From Elymus sibiricus (lineage: Eukaryota > Streptophyta > Magnoliopsida > Poales > Poaceae): 64,000 bases of DNA. The notes beneath the pieces are model-generated. The model had not been told where the DNA came from. It saw only the letters and a list, made by a program, of their open reading frames with translations, and searched no databases. The stretch lies in NCBI GenBank assembly GCA_039707655.1, contig CM077664.1, forward strand, positions 198,332,195-198,396,194, read 5' to 3'. Every line of letters starts with the position of its first letter. Positions within the stretch are counted from its first letter, which is position 1. Below are positions 45,758 through 57,491 of the stretch, in pieces. A program made the position numbers and the translations under genes.

Positions 45758-45918
45758 TACGAAGAGAGCGCATTATGAAGAGCACAAATTTCAGAGGTTG
45801 ATCGCCATTAAAACCTATCGTCCATAACCCCTTTATTTATACATCCTCACGGTCACTACTAACCCACCATCTCACTCAGTCATCTCTCTGTCTCTCACTC
45901 TTCCTCCTATCTACTGCC
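45758..45918. promoter_or_regulatory. Short region between divergent B3-like gene and plus-strand gene
   Basis: 161 bp between two start codons pointing away from each other. TTTATTTATA at 45832-45841 may serve as a TATA box for the plus-strand gene; a CT-rich stretch (45870-45910) precedes its ATG. A shared promoter is an inference. Confidence 0.35.
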
Positions 45919-46017
45919 ATGAACTCCAACAGCAACTCCAACCCCATCCCCAACCCCTTCCCTTGGGGCATCGGATGGAGGGCTTTCTTCCTCGGGTGCT
46001 CGCACGGTGACCGCACC
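45919..46017 (+). pseudogene. Interrupted host gene, 5' part of coding exon
   Basis: 33 codons from ATG at 45919 (MNSNSNSNPIPNPFPWGIGW) to the insertion of G. The frame resumes without a shift at 63449-63656 on the far side of G. The target copy gcacc (46013-46017) gives the last codons. Asn/Ser/Pro-rich start, GC-rich codons. Product not recognised. Confidence 0.55.
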
Positions 46018-47384
46018 TGATACGTCTCCAACGTATCTATAATTTATGAAGTATTCATTCCATGTTTATTATAGTTTTGTATGATTTTGGTGCACTTTTA
46101 TATGGATTTTATATGATTTTCATGGACTAACATATTGACCTAGTGCCCAGTGCCAGTTGCTGTTTTCTGCTTGTTTTTGGTTTTCCAGAAAATCCATATC
46201 AAATGAAGTCCAAATGCAGCGAAACTTTTTGACGATTTTTTCTGGAACATAAGAGACACTAGAAGCTTCGGGAGGTGGCCAGAAGACCCACAGGGGCCCC
46301 ACGAGCCACCAGGGTGCGCCACCCCCCAGGCGCGCCCTGGTGCCTCATGGGCCCCCTGTGGCCCTTCTTCGCGTGATTCCAATGCCAAAAATCATATATA
46401 TTCAGAAACCCCCGAAAGTTAACCTAGATGAGTTTTTACGCCGCCGCAAGCCTCTGTACCTCCATGATCTCATCTACAACCCTTTTCCGGCACCCTGCCG
46501 GAGGGGGGAATCATCACCGGAGGCCATCTTCATCATCCCGGCGGTCTCCATGACGAGGAGGGAGTAGTTCACCCTCGGGGCTGAGGGTTTGTACCAGTAG
46601 CCATGTGTTTGATCTCTCTCTCTCGTGTTCTTGATTTGGCACGATCTTGATGTATCGCGAGCTTTGTTAATATAGTTGGATCATATGGTGTTTCTTCCCT
46701 CTCTATCCTTGTTGTGATGAATCGAATCTTTTCCCTTTGAGGTTTCGTTATTGTCGGATTGAATATTTCAGATTTGAGAACACTTGATGTATGTCTTGCA
46801 TATGAATACCCGTGGTGACAATGGGGTATTATATTGATTCACTTGATATATGTTTTGGCACTCAACTCGCGGATTCCCGCGGTGACATTGGGGTAATCTA
46901 TGCATATGGGTTGATGCACGTTTTCATTATCTTTTCTCCGATAGAAACTTTGGGGTGCTCCTTGAAGTTCTTTGTGTTGGATTCAATATTATGAATCTGA
47001 AGTTGTTTGATGCATATCGAATAATCAACCCACGGATACTTGTGGTGACATTGGAGTATCTAGGTGACATTAGGGTTGGTTGATGTGTTTCATATGGTGT
47101 GATTTTAGTACGAACTCTAGGGCTATTCATGACACTTATAGGGATGGCTCAATAGATTGATCGGAAATGATAACTTTGAGGTGGTTTCGTACCCTACAAC
47201 AATTTCTATCTTATGTTCTCCGCTAATAGGAACTTTGGAGTGATTCTTTATCGCACGTTGAGGGATTGTTATATGATCCAATTATATTAGCATTGTTGAG
47301 AGATTGCACTAGCGAAAGTATGAACCCTAGGCCTTGTTTTTAAGCATTGCAATACCGTTTGTGCTCACTTTTGTTACTTGCTAC
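46018..47384 (+). repeat. 5' LTR of element G, first part
   Basis: 1367 bp up to the H insertion; target gctac at 47380-47384 is repeated at 57151-57155. The phrase GTGGTGACA(T/A)TGG recurs at about 46812, 46881 and 47041. The second part is 57156-57463, giving 1675 bp against 1698 bp for the 3' LTR, which has an extra GCGCGCCACCCCCC copy near 62050. Confidence 0.88.
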
Positions 47385-47731
47385 TGAAAGCACATTTGCT
47401 CCCTTGGTGGTTTTGGTAATTCATAACAACATATATCTCATTGAACTAATGTCCATTCAAGATTAAGATTTCAGGATGTTCAATGATTGGCATGGCATGG
47501 ACTAGAGATGTGGACCCCTCAAAATGCTAAGGACAAGGGTTGGCAAAAGATCAAGACTCTACATTTTTGGTTTAGTGATCCAAGATCACATTGAGTCCAT
47601 AGGAAAGCCAATACTATTAAAAGGGGATGAGGTGTTGCTTGATGGTCTTTTTGCTCAAGTGCTTAGTGACAGTATTCCTGAACCCTCAACCACTCTCTCA
47701 ATTCCAAATATGTCCAAAACCAACATTCCAA

Positions 47732-48120
47732 CTCGGCCCCACCGAAATTCTCTATCCGGCCCCACTGAGTTCATCTAGACTTAGTCACTGCCAAAACCCT
47801 AACAAATCGGATCCACCGAAATGGATCTCGGTCCCACCGAGATGGCCTTGCCAACTCTCTGTAATCGGTTGCATTCACTTCGGTCTCACCGATTTATGCA
47901 AATCGGTCTCACCGAGATGGCTTGCCAAGTCTCTGTTGCCTTATTGCTTCACTTCGGTCCAACCGAGTTGATGCAATCGGTGCCACCGAGATGAGGTTTG
48001 CCCTAGCCATTGCACTTCGGTCCATCCGAGTTGTTCGTATCGATCCCACCGAGATTCCTAAAGTTCATATCTTTTACACAGTTCGGTGCCACCGAGTCTT
48101 CTGAATCGGTGCCACCGAGT
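47732..48120 (+). repeat. Array of TCGG(T)NNNACCGA palindromes in LTR of H
   Basis: About twelve imperfect copies of the form (A/C/T)TCGGTNCCACCGAG, spaced 15 to 60 bp, for example at about 47826, 47901, 47975, 48081 and 48105. The two halves CTCGGT and ACCGAG pair. Copies also occur at 52050-52870 inside the element and in the 3' LTR. Role unknown. Confidence 0.85.
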
Positions 48121-48160
48121 TGGGTCAAAAGTGTGTAACGGTTGGATTTTGTGTGGAGGC

Positions 48161-48168
48161 TATATATA
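48161..48168 (+). promoter_or_regulatory. TATA box of 5' LTR of H
   Basis: TATATATA in GGAGGCTATATATACCCC, just downstream of the palindrome array; likely promoter of the genomic RNA. Confidence 0.6.
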
Positions 48169-48957
48169 CCCCTCCACCACATCCTTCTCAGTAAGGAGAG
48201 CCATCAGAACGTGCCTACACTTCCACCATACATTTTCTGAGAGAGAACCACCTACTCATGTGTTGAGATCAAGCTATTCCATTCCTACCATTTGAACCTT
48301 GATCTCTAGCAAGTTGCTTTCCACTCAAATCCTTCTTCCACCATATCCAAATCTGTGAGGAGTTGTTTGAGTGCTGGGAAGACTATCATTTGAAGCACAA
48401 GAGCAAGGAGTTCATCAACAACACACCGTCTATTACCTTTTGGAGAGTGGTGTCTCCTAGATTGGTTAGGTGTCACTTGGGAGCCTCCAACATGATGTGG
48501 AGTTGAACCAAGAGTTTGTAAGGGCAAGGAGATCGCCTACTTCGTGAATATCTACCCCGAGTGAGGCTAGTCCTTCGTGGACGTAAGCCATGGTGGAATA
48601 GACAAGGTTGCTTCTTCGTGGACCCTTCGTGGGTGGAGCCCTCCATGGACTCGCGCAGCCGTTACCCTTCGTGGGTTGAAGTCTCCATCAACGTGGATGT
48701 ACGATAGCACCACCTATTGGAACCACGCCAAAAACCACCGTGTCTTCATTGCGTTCGAAATCTCCGATCCCCTCCTTTACTTACATATGCAATTGCTTAC
48801 TTTCCGCTGCTATACTCTTAGAATTGCATGTGTAGGGTGATGCTTGACATGTACTATTGCTAAAATCTGCCCACAACTAAAATTGGGAAAAGGTTAGGTT
48901 TTATTTGGTCAAGTAGTCTAATCACCCCCCCTCTAGACATACTTTCGATCCTACAAG

Positions 48958-48969
48958 TGGTATCAGAGC
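48958..48969 (+). promoter_or_regulatory. Primer-binding site of H, initiator tRNA-Met
   Basis: TGGTATCAGAGC, a perfect match to the usual site, two bases after the LTR end. Confidence 0.85.
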
Positions 48970-49040
48970 TTCGGTCTCCGTAAAGCCTTGATTTCCATTG
49001 CCTTGGTGATCATAGCCTTGGTTTCACAACCTAGGAGAGT

Positions 49041-51233
49041 ATGGCGTCTAGTGAGGGTAACTATCACCGTAGAGGTCCATATTTTGATGGTACAAACTTT
49101 GCTAGTTGGAAACATAAGATGAAAATGCATATTCTTGGTCATAACCCCACCGTTTGGGCTGTTGTTCGTGTTGGCTTGCAAGGTGACTTTTTTGAGGATG
49201 GCAAGGAACCGGATCGTGAAGCAACCCCGGAAGAATTGAAGATGTTGCAATACAATGCTCAAGCTTGTGACATTCTATTCAACGGTCTATGTCCCGAAGA
49301 ATTCAACAAAATCAGCCGCCTCGAGAATGCAAAGGAAATTTGGGATACTTTGGTTGATATGCATGAGGGTACCGAGTCCGTCAAGGAATCTAAGTTGGAT
49401 GTGCATCAAAGTCAACTTGACAAGTTCAAGATGAAGGATGGTGAAGGAGTTGCTGAGATGTACTCTAGGCTTGCTCTCATCACAAATGAGATTGCCGGCT
49501 TAGGAAGTGAAGAGATGACCGACAAATTCATCATCAAGAAGATACTTAGAGCTTTGGATGGAAAATATGATACCGTTTGCACATTGATCCAAATGATGCC
49601 AAATTACAAAGATCTCAAGCCCACGGAAGTCATTGGAAGGATTGTTGCTCATGAAATGTCACTCAAGGACAAAGAGGAGCTACACAACAAATCAAGTGGT
49701 GCTTACAAAGCCTCAACCGATGCTCCAACAACTCCAAGTGACAACCTAGTATCAAATGAAGAGATTAGCCTAATGGTGAAAAGGTTCAACGAGTTCTACA
49801 AGAACAAAGGAAAAGAAAGAAGCTCTAGCTCAAGATACTATGAGAGAAGATCATCAAGTCGTGACTGTAATTGCTACAATTGTGGGAAGCCCGGACACTA
49901 CTCCAATGAGTGTACGGCTCCCTACAAGAAAAGAGACGAATCACCAAGAGGAAGATATAGAAGAGATGAATCACCTCATAAGGAGAGAAGGAGTAGAGAT
50001 GATCGTTATGAACGAAGACACTCTCGAAGAAGCAAGGATTCGGAGAGGAAGTACAGGTCATCCAAGAGCTACACAAGAAGAAGACATCAAGCTCATGTTG
50101 GTGAATGGGTTTCCGACTCCGACTCCGACAACCACTCCGAGAGAAGTTATCACTCCAACTCCGACTATAGTCAAGATGAAGGTGTTGCCGGACTTGCTCT
50201 TGTGTCATCCAACTCCTATGATCTATTTGACTCACCAAATGAAGGAATTGGAAGATGCTTCATGGCAAAAGGCCCCAAGGTATCACACCCAGTTTATCTT
50301 GATTTCAATAGTGATGAAGATGATTTGCTTGGTGATGATGATTTACTTGTTGATAGGGCTAGTGATGTGAGCTATAATGAAAATGCTAGTAATCATGATA
50401 GTCAAGAGGAAACGAGTGACAATGCTATGAAGGAGATTGAGCGACTAACTAAAGAACTAAATGCTCTTAAGTTAGCTCATGAAACAACTCAAGAGGATCA
50501 TAGAGAACTTCTAAGAACTCATGAGAAGCTACGCTTCGAGAAGCTAAATTTAGAGCAAGAGCATGAGTTTCTTAAAGCTATCAATGACGATCTTCGAAAG
50601 AAGAGTTCTTCATATCTTGCTAAGCGTTTACTCTTGTCTACCTTCATGCCACAAGTTAAATCTAAGCAAACTAGCAACAAGGGTAAAAATGGTTCTACCT
50701 CTAGTAGTAACAATAAAAATTCTAAATTCAATGTTGTTGCTTCTAGTAGTTCTATTGATTCCACTAATGATTCTCTTAGCCAAGTTACACTTGAGCAAGA
50801 AAATATGCTACTGAAAGGAATTATAGAAAAAGGTGTCTACAAGAGTCTTGCCGGGAGTAAGCAATTTGAGGAAATTGTACGCAAGCAAGGAAGGCACCGG
50901 AAGAACCAAGGTGTTGGTTTTGAACAAAAGTTCAATGCCAATGGAGTTGAGTGGGAAGAAGATCAATACCCCAAGACGAAGTTTGTTCCTCAACAAGAGA
51001 AGTATGATCCTACTTCCTTCATGGGAACTCAAGCTTAAGAAGATCTTCCACCACAAGACCACAAGCTAAAAGGCAAGGACAAGCTTCAAGAAGAGATTGA
51101 TTCATTTGAAGAAGCTCCTCAAGCCATGGTCAAGTGGGTTCCCAAGACTTCATCAAGTTCTACTTCATCAAGTGCTACTACAACTCCAAGGATTCCCATC
51201 AAGTTGATGTGGGTCCAAAAGAAGAAGAACTAG
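49041..51233 (+). pseudogene. Gag of copia-type element H
   Basis: The ATG at 49041 opens 665 codons to TAA at 51036; the same frame goes on for 64 codons to TAG at 51231, in a Ser/Thr-rich tail, so the first stop is probably a mutation. The N-terminal part resembles the UBN2/DUF4219 gag family (YFDGTNFASWKHKMKMHI, AKEIWDTLVDMHEG, EMYSRLALITNEIAGLG). A zinc knuckle CYNCGKPGHYSNEC lies at about residues 278-291, an Arg/Ser-rich region at 290-350, and a coiled coil at about 470-530. Large gags of this kind occur in the SIRE/Maximus copia lineage. No protease follows. Confidence 0.85.
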
Positions 51234-52475
51234 AGAGTTCTTGAGGGTGACTCCGCCAACAAACTTCACTCATATTCTTTATGGCAAAAACTTGTGCAAC
51301 CAACTTCCACATTTTGCACTAGTTCATGGAGTCACAAACCCTCTTGTTGGTAAGACAAGGGACAAGGTAATCAATGCATTCATGGACATCATCATATGTG
51401 TATTTCACTCTATGTCTATGGATATCCTTGTATGTTCCTTGTGTGGGACTAACCCATGTAGGTATTGAAAGCACAAAACTCCAAAGGATTGCTCCCAACT
51501 CTTGATGGTCTACATCAACATTGAGCATCCACATCTTCAACATCTACATGAAGTCATCATCGACAAAACCCAAGGTTAGTTCATCCCTCTTAGGGGGGAT
51601 ATCACATCTAGGGGGAGCTTTGCTCTAAATAATTGAGCTAAAGCAACTCTAATGGTGTGAACACATCAATGCTTTATGAAAAAGTGGTAACCCCACTTGT
51701 GCTTAAACGATGAGTATGACCTATGATCAAATGTTCTCATTTGGCTCCTAAGTCAATATACTCATATATAGCTGACCTAGTCATCGACATTGCTTGATAG
51801 ATGCTAGAATTGGTTGTGCATGTTTGACACATATTTCATTTGCTATCTTATTGTGTGAGCATGTTGGTTTGCATGTTTTCATCATTCGTGGACATCCATT
51901 TGTTGTTTTGATTGTCTTGGTTTTTCTGGCCAAGTGGATGTACAAGAATGCCTAAGAACTTTCTCTAGCTATCTATGCTTTCTTGTCTCAAATTCTATTC
52001 TTGCTGCATCACAAAAATTGAACAAGTCTTTTTCGGACCCTCCGGGTGAGGAGCACTCGGAGCCACCGATCTGAAAGGGCTGAACCTCCAAAACCTTCTA
52101 ATTGATTTCGGCCGAACCAACTCACTCAAACTCGGTCCAACCAAAATCACTTAGATTGACCTAGGTTTTCCATCTCGGTGCTACCGAATTGAACCATTTC
52201 GGCGCCACCAATGTGCTATACTGCATGCAGTTACACATATCGGTGCCACCGAGTTGTTCAACTCGGCGCCACCGACAGCGTACGGGTATATATATCGCGT
52301 GGACTGAACGGTTGAAAATTCTCGACCCCACTCGTTCCCGCTCCCCGTTGCTGCCGTCGCCCTTCGTCTTCAGACTTCGCCGTTGTCTCCAGCGCGCCCT
52401 CGCCGCAGGACTCCGTCGCCGTCAACGGCAATCTCCACCGTCGTTGCCGCCGTAGAGGATCTCCACCGAGTTAGG
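51234..52475 (+). other. Element H spacer with candidate internal promoter
   Basis: No pol sequence is seen between gag and the second gene. From 52050 the CGGT/ACCG palindromes reappear (about 52057, 52173, 52199, 52238, 52262). They are followed by a TATA box at 52287-52295 and a GC- and CT-rich leader, as in the LTR. Confidence 0.6.
52287..52295 (+). promoter_or_regulatory. Candidate internal TATA box of H
   Basis: TATATATAT in ACGGGTATATATATCGCG, 11 bp after a CTCGGCGCCACCGA palindrome. The arrangement copies that of the LTR promoter and lies about 190 bp before a splice donor. Not proven to be active. Confidence 0.45.
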
Positions 52476-52968
52476 GTGAGATTCAATCCCTTTCGTGCTT
52501 CCAATATTCGACTCAATGCACGTTAGGAATGCCATGATTCTTGCCACGATTGCAATTCTAAATCCACCAAGAAAATTCCTTAGATTAGATTCGAGCGAAA
52601 TTTCTAGGTTTAAGTTTCCGCCGAATGCATCTCGGACCGACCGATTCGAAATTTTCGGCCCCACCGATTTGGCCTCTGGCCATAGCACTAGTACGTCTCG
52701 GTACCACCGAGTTGTACGAATCGGTGAGACCGAAAGTAAAGTCTCAGTGAAACCCTAGCATCTCGGAGCCACCGAAACCCATCTCGGTCTGACCGAAATG
52801 GCGTGTAAGGTTTCTGTAGTATGCTTCGGTGTCACCGAGATAATCAACTCGGTCCATCCGAAACGCATCCTGTGAAAACTTGAAACTAAAAGTTGAACTC
52901 AAATTTTATGAAAACTATCTGCTTTTTGTGATGACTCGTCTACTCTACTCATACCCATCTATTCACAG
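52476..52968 (+). other. Candidate 5'-UTR intron upstream of second gene of H
   Basis: Donor GAGTTAGG|GTGAGATTC at 52476 and acceptor CCCATCTATTCACAG ending at 52968, 493 bp, with T-rich sequence before the acceptor. The ATG of the second gene lies 15 bp into the next exon at 52984. Eight palindromes of the TCGG...ACCGA type lie inside the intron. Confidence 0.5.
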
Positions 52969-52983
52969 GGTCAGCTCAGCAAG

Positions 52984-55061
52984 ATGTCAAGTGGCAGTGA
53001 CAGTCAGAATAGGTCTGAACAACATGCAGAACTAAGTGAAGGGTCAAGCCCTAATGAGAGTTTCTATGAGGGAGAGAGGAGCTCTCTAGATCTTCCTAAG
53101 GCAGCCACTAGAACAAGGAAGAAGAAAACCTCTGACAGTGAGGATGAAGATTTTGTTGCTAGTGAGGCAGCAACAAAGAAGAAAAGAGTTGTGCTTGCTA
53201 AGGAGTACATCACCAAACCATCATCCACCAAAGATAAGACTGCTGTGAGGAAAGTTCCCAAGCAGACTGTGCAATACACTCTTGAAGAGCCTAGTGACAT
53301 AGAACCAGCAGCAGGTGCTAAGAAGAAGAGAGTGAGGAAAACTACTGCCCGTGTGATTGGCAGACCCTCCATGATGATTGATGAGGAGGAAGAGGAGGAG
53401 GATGAGCCAGCAAATGCACCCCCAGCAAAAGCTCAAAGCTCATGTCTGATGCAATCAAGACTGCTGGACCCTCCAAGTCCAAGCCTAAGGCGTCAGCACC
53501 AAAGAGATCAACCAGAAACATATTAGCTGCCGAGAAGAACAAGGCCCCAGTGCCAGAGTCAAATGTTGATGAAGAGCCACCAGTGCTCAGAAAGTTGAAG
53601 CCAAAGATTCCAGACCATGACAATGCACACCCAGTTGCAGAGAACATGATGCTGAGGAAGGATAAAGGACTGCGTCAGTGGAGACAATCAGATCCTTATG
53701 CTATAAGGAGAAGGACAGCATGTGATTATCGCTTTCACACTCGTGAACAACAGGACTTTTATGAAACAGTATTGCTTGACAAGAAGCCCATAGTCAGTGA
53801 CATGAAATGGGTGGACTGGGAATACATCGATGAGAATGAGGATTACTTTCCCCATGTTCATGAGAGCTTCAGGATTGCAGGAGTTGATGAGTTTTTTGGA
53901 AAGAAATTGACCAAGTGGAATGATGAGATGGTCATGCAATTTTACTCTACTGCTCATTTCTATCCAAATGGCAGAATAGTGTGGATGACTGAGGGTATAA
54001 GGTACCAGTCAACCATCTCTGAGTGGGCAAGTCTTCTTGGTGCTCCCAAGGAAGAGGATGATGATATAGATATCTATGCCAAGCTCAAGATGGATCACAA
54101 CTCCATGGCCAACATGTACACTGCAATTCCTCAGAAGGATATTGAGACTCATAAACTTGGATCAGTGAAGCATCTGCTCCCAGGATTAGCCACAACGAAC
54201 ACCATCTTGCGGTACACTCTGCTACCCAAGTCAGGAGATGACAAAATGATTCGTGGCCACTCCATCAATTTGCTGCATTTGTTTGATACACCTCAGAAAT
54301 TCAAGGTGATGAGCCTGATAGTAGAGACTATCAAGAGGACTGCAGCAGATCAGAAGAGATCGTGCGGATATGCTCCACATATTCAGCTATTGATCAATTC
54401 CAAGGTTGGAACCAGCACATACCTTCTTGATCGAGAGCATTTGCCATTGCATCCAGACTTTGAGGACAATGTTATAGTGATGGATCCTTCGCATCCCACT
54501 TCAGCACAAGCTCAAGAGGAAATCCGCAAAGCCAAAGAAGCAAAAGCAGCTCAGGAGGCATCAGCTCCCAATGCTCCAATTGCCAATATCAAGACACCCA
54601 AGGATCAAATGACATATCTGCTTGAAGCCACTCTGAGGATTGAGCGAAGTTTGGCCAACCTCACCCAGACCCAGTCTAGTTTTGGGCGGATTATTGAGAC
54701 AAAATTTCATGATTTGGATGTCAAAGTTACAGAGATTCAGACTTCAGTAGAACAGCTGCAGGGTGATGTTGATGCTGTCAAGCTAGCTAGATTAGATGAC
54801 AGTGGAGATGACAGACCTACCACAGAGCGTTTTCAGACAGTGCCTAGGGCGGCCAGGTCTGCTGCAGTGCCAGTCATGGATCCCCGGACCACAGTATCTG
54901 CACCAGCCGCTACTGCCACAGTGCCACCACAGGTCTCCACTCCACCAGCCCAGCAAACGTCTGCAGAAGCCTTCGCGGATGCTCTCCTCTCCACGCCGTC
55001 TACGCACACCGGAGCCGCCAGTAGAAGATCGCCTTCAGGAGCTTTGGAGGACCGTGCTTAG
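52984..55061 (+). pseudogene. Plant-transposon-associated protein of element H (Transposase_32-like)
   Basis: Two overlapping frames form one gene: 52984-53526, then 53442-55061 after a one-base slip near 53430 in an A-rich spot. The N-terminus is Ser/Glu-rich with Lys/Arg clusters that could act as nuclear signals (TRTRKKKTSDSEDED). The core resembles the Pfam putative plant transposon protein domain (PF20167): QFYSTAHFYPNGRIVWMTEG, SEWASLLGAPKEEDDDIDIY, KMDHNSMANMY, RYTLLPKSGDDKMIRGHSI. The C-terminal part has a coiled coil (LEATLRIERSLANLTQTQ to LQGDVDAV) and a Pro/Thr/Ala-rich tail. No catalytic triad is evident. By position it resembles the third ORF of SIRE-type elements, but it replaces pol rather than following it. 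Confidence 0.7.
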
Positions 55062-55558
55062 CGAGCCGATTAGTCCTATACTTATTTGAACTTTTTGGTA
55101 CTTGTTGCCAAAGGGGGAGAATATGTATAGATCATAGGCTTCGAGAGAGAGAGAGTCCTTGCTTTTGATTTGCTTCGGGTTCTTTTGCTACAATTTGTTT
55201 GATGCTACCTTGTTATGAGTGTGCTTGCTACAGTACTTTGATATTTGCTTATGCTTGTAAGATACTATGCCTCATGTGGTGATCATACTATGCTTATTGT
55301 GATGATCAATTACTTATGTTGGTGATGCGTGCTTACTTTTCCACTCATATCATTTTGCGCGCTCCACCAAGATGTATGTGACATGGAAGAGTGACCCATG
55401 AGCCTAATCGATTGTGCATTTGCATTCAAACGCAAATTTTTAATAATGCACAAATTTAGGGGAAGCTCTTGCTTATCACATACTTCTCAAAGCGACGTTG
55501 TATTTCATTCATTTAATCATTTGTCGAAGCTTTGATCTATATGTTGTCATCAATTACC
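55062..55558 (+). other. Element H 3' noncoding region
   Basis: AT-rich, no coding. Contains an AG dinucleotide run at 55143-55155. Confidence 0.5.
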
Positions 55559-55572
55559 AAAAAGGGAGAGAT
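55559..55572 (+). promoter_or_regulatory. Polypurine tract of element H
   Basis: AAAAAGGGAGAGAT directly before the 3' LTR at 55573. Confidence 0.75.
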
Positions 55573-57150
55573 TGAAAGCACATTTGCTCCCTTGGTGGTT
55601 TTGGTAATTCATAACAACATATATCTCATTGAACTAATGTCCATTCAAGATTAAGATTTCAGGATGTTCAATGATTGGCATGGCATGGACTAGAGATGTG
55701 GACCCCTCAAAATGCTAAGGACAAGGGTTGGCAAAAGATCAAGACTCTACATTTTTGGTTTAGTGATCCAAGATCACATTGAGTCCATAGGAAAGCCAAT
55801 ACTATTAAAAGGGGATGAGGTGTTGCTTGATGGTCTTTTTGCTCAAGTGCTTAGTGATAGTATTCCTGAACCCTCAACCACTCCCTCAATTCCAAATATG
55901 TCCAAAACCAACATTCCAACTCGGCCCCACCGAAATTCTCTATCCGGCCCCACCGAGTTCATCTAGACTTAGTCACTGCCAAAACCCTAACAAATCGGAT
56001 CCACCGAAATGGATCTCGGTCCCACCGAGATGGCCTTGCCAACTCTCTGTAATCGGTTGCATTCACTTCGGTCTCATAGAGTTATGCAAATCGGTCTCAC
56101 CGAGATGGCTTGCCAAGTCTCTGTTGCCTTATTGCTTCACTTCGGTCCAACCGAGTTGATGCAATCGGTGCCACCGAGATGAGGTTTTCCCTAGCCATTG
56201 CACTTCGGTCCATCCGAGTTGTTCGTATCGGTCCCACCGAGATTCCTAAAGTTCATATCTTTTACACAGTTCGGTGCCACCGAGTCTTCTGAATCGGTGC
56301 CACCGAGTTGGGTCAAAAGTGTGTAACGGTTGGATTTTGTGTGGAGGCTATATATACCCCTCCACCACATCCTTCTCAGTAAGGAGAGCCATCAGAACGT
56401 GCCTACACTTCCACCATACATTTTCTGAGAGAGAACCACCTACTCATGTGTTGAGATCAAGCTATTCCATTCCTACCATTTGAACCTTGATCTCTAGCCT
56501 TTCCCAAGTTGCTTTCCACTCAAATCCTTCTTCCACCATATCCAAATCTGTGAGGAGTTGTTTGAGTGCTGGGAAGACTATCATTTGAAGCACAAGAGCA
56601 AGGAGTTCATCAACAACACACCGTCTATTACCTTTTGGAGAGTGGTGTCTCCTAGATTGGTTAGGTGTCACTTGGGAGCCTCCGACATGATGTGGAGTTG
56701 AACCAAGAGTTTGTAAGGGCAAGGAGATCGCCTACTTCGTGAAGATCTACCCCGAGTGAGGCTAGTCCTTCGTGGACGTAAGCCATAGTGGAATAGACAA
56801 GGTTGCTTCTTCGTGGACCCTTCGTGGGTGGAGCCCTCTGTGGACTCGCGCAGCCGTTACCCTTCGTGGGTTGAAGTCTCTATCAACGTGGACGTACGAT
56901 AGCACCACCTATCGGAACCATGCCAAAAACCACCGTGTCTTCATTGCGTTTGAAATCTCCGATCCCCTCCTTTACTTACATATGCAATTGCTTACTTTCC
57001 GCTGCTATACTCTTAGAATTGCATGTGTAGGGTGATGCTTGACATGTACTATTGCTAAAATCTGCCCACAACTAAAATTGAGAAAAGGTTAGGTTTTATT
57101 TGGTCAAGTAGTCTAATCACCCCCCCTCTAGACATACTTTCGATCCTACA
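55573..57150 (+). repeat. 3' LTR of element H
   Basis: 1578 bp, palindrome array at about 55920-56308, TATA at 56349. One array unit that reads TCTCACCGAT in the 5' LTR is changed to TCTCATAGAG here. Confidence 0.92.
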
Positions 57151-57155
57151 GCTAC

Positions 57156-57463
57156 CTTGCTATTTTTATATTTTCAGATTACAAAAACCTATATCTACTA
57201 TCCATACTACACTTGTATCACCATCTCTTCGCCGAACTAGTGCACCTATACAATTTACCATTGTATTGGGTGTGTTGGGGACACAAGAGATTTCTTGTAT
57301 TTGGTTGCATGGTTGTTTGAGAGATACCATCTTCAACCTACGCCTCCCACGGATTGATACACCTTAGGTCATCCACTTGAGGGAAAATTGCTACTGTCCT
57401 ACAAAACTCTGCGCTTGGAGGCCCAACACGAGTCTACAAGAATAAGTTGTGTAGTAGACATCA
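57156..57463 (+). repeat. 5' LTR of element G, second part
   Basis: 308 bp matching 63136-63443 of the 3' LTR; ends GTAGTAGACATCA. Confidence 0.9.
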
Positions 57464-57473
57464 AGCTCTTTTC

Positions 57474-57491
57474 TGGCGCCGTTGCCGGGGA
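57474..57491 (+). promoter_or_regulatory. Primer-binding site of element G, tRNA-Asp
   Basis: TGGCGCCGTTGCCGGGGA, eleven bases after the LTR end, complementary to the 3' end of tRNA-Asp; same as in E. Confidence 0.8.

Larger units (their letters stand above)
47385..48955 (+). repeat. 5' LTR of element H
   Basis: 1571 bp. It contains about twelve TCGGTNCCACCGA-type palindromes at 47732-48120 and a TATA box 40 bp later. The 3' copy has 7 extra bases near 56500. Confidence 0.92.
47385..57150 (+). mobile_element. Copia-type element H, gag plus captured gene, no polymerase
   Basis: LTRs 47385-48955 (1571 bp) and 55573-57150 (1578 bp), both TGAAAGCACATT to TTTCGATCCTACA, flanked by gctac. A perfect initiator-tRNA primer site, a long gag with a copia-type N-terminus and zinc knuckle, and then, in place of pol, a second gene with its own promoter-like region. 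By eye the LTRs differ at about 19 positions plus a 7-bp indel: about 1.2%, or near 0.5 million years at 1.3e-8. It would need enzymes from an autonomous relative. Confidence 0.92.
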
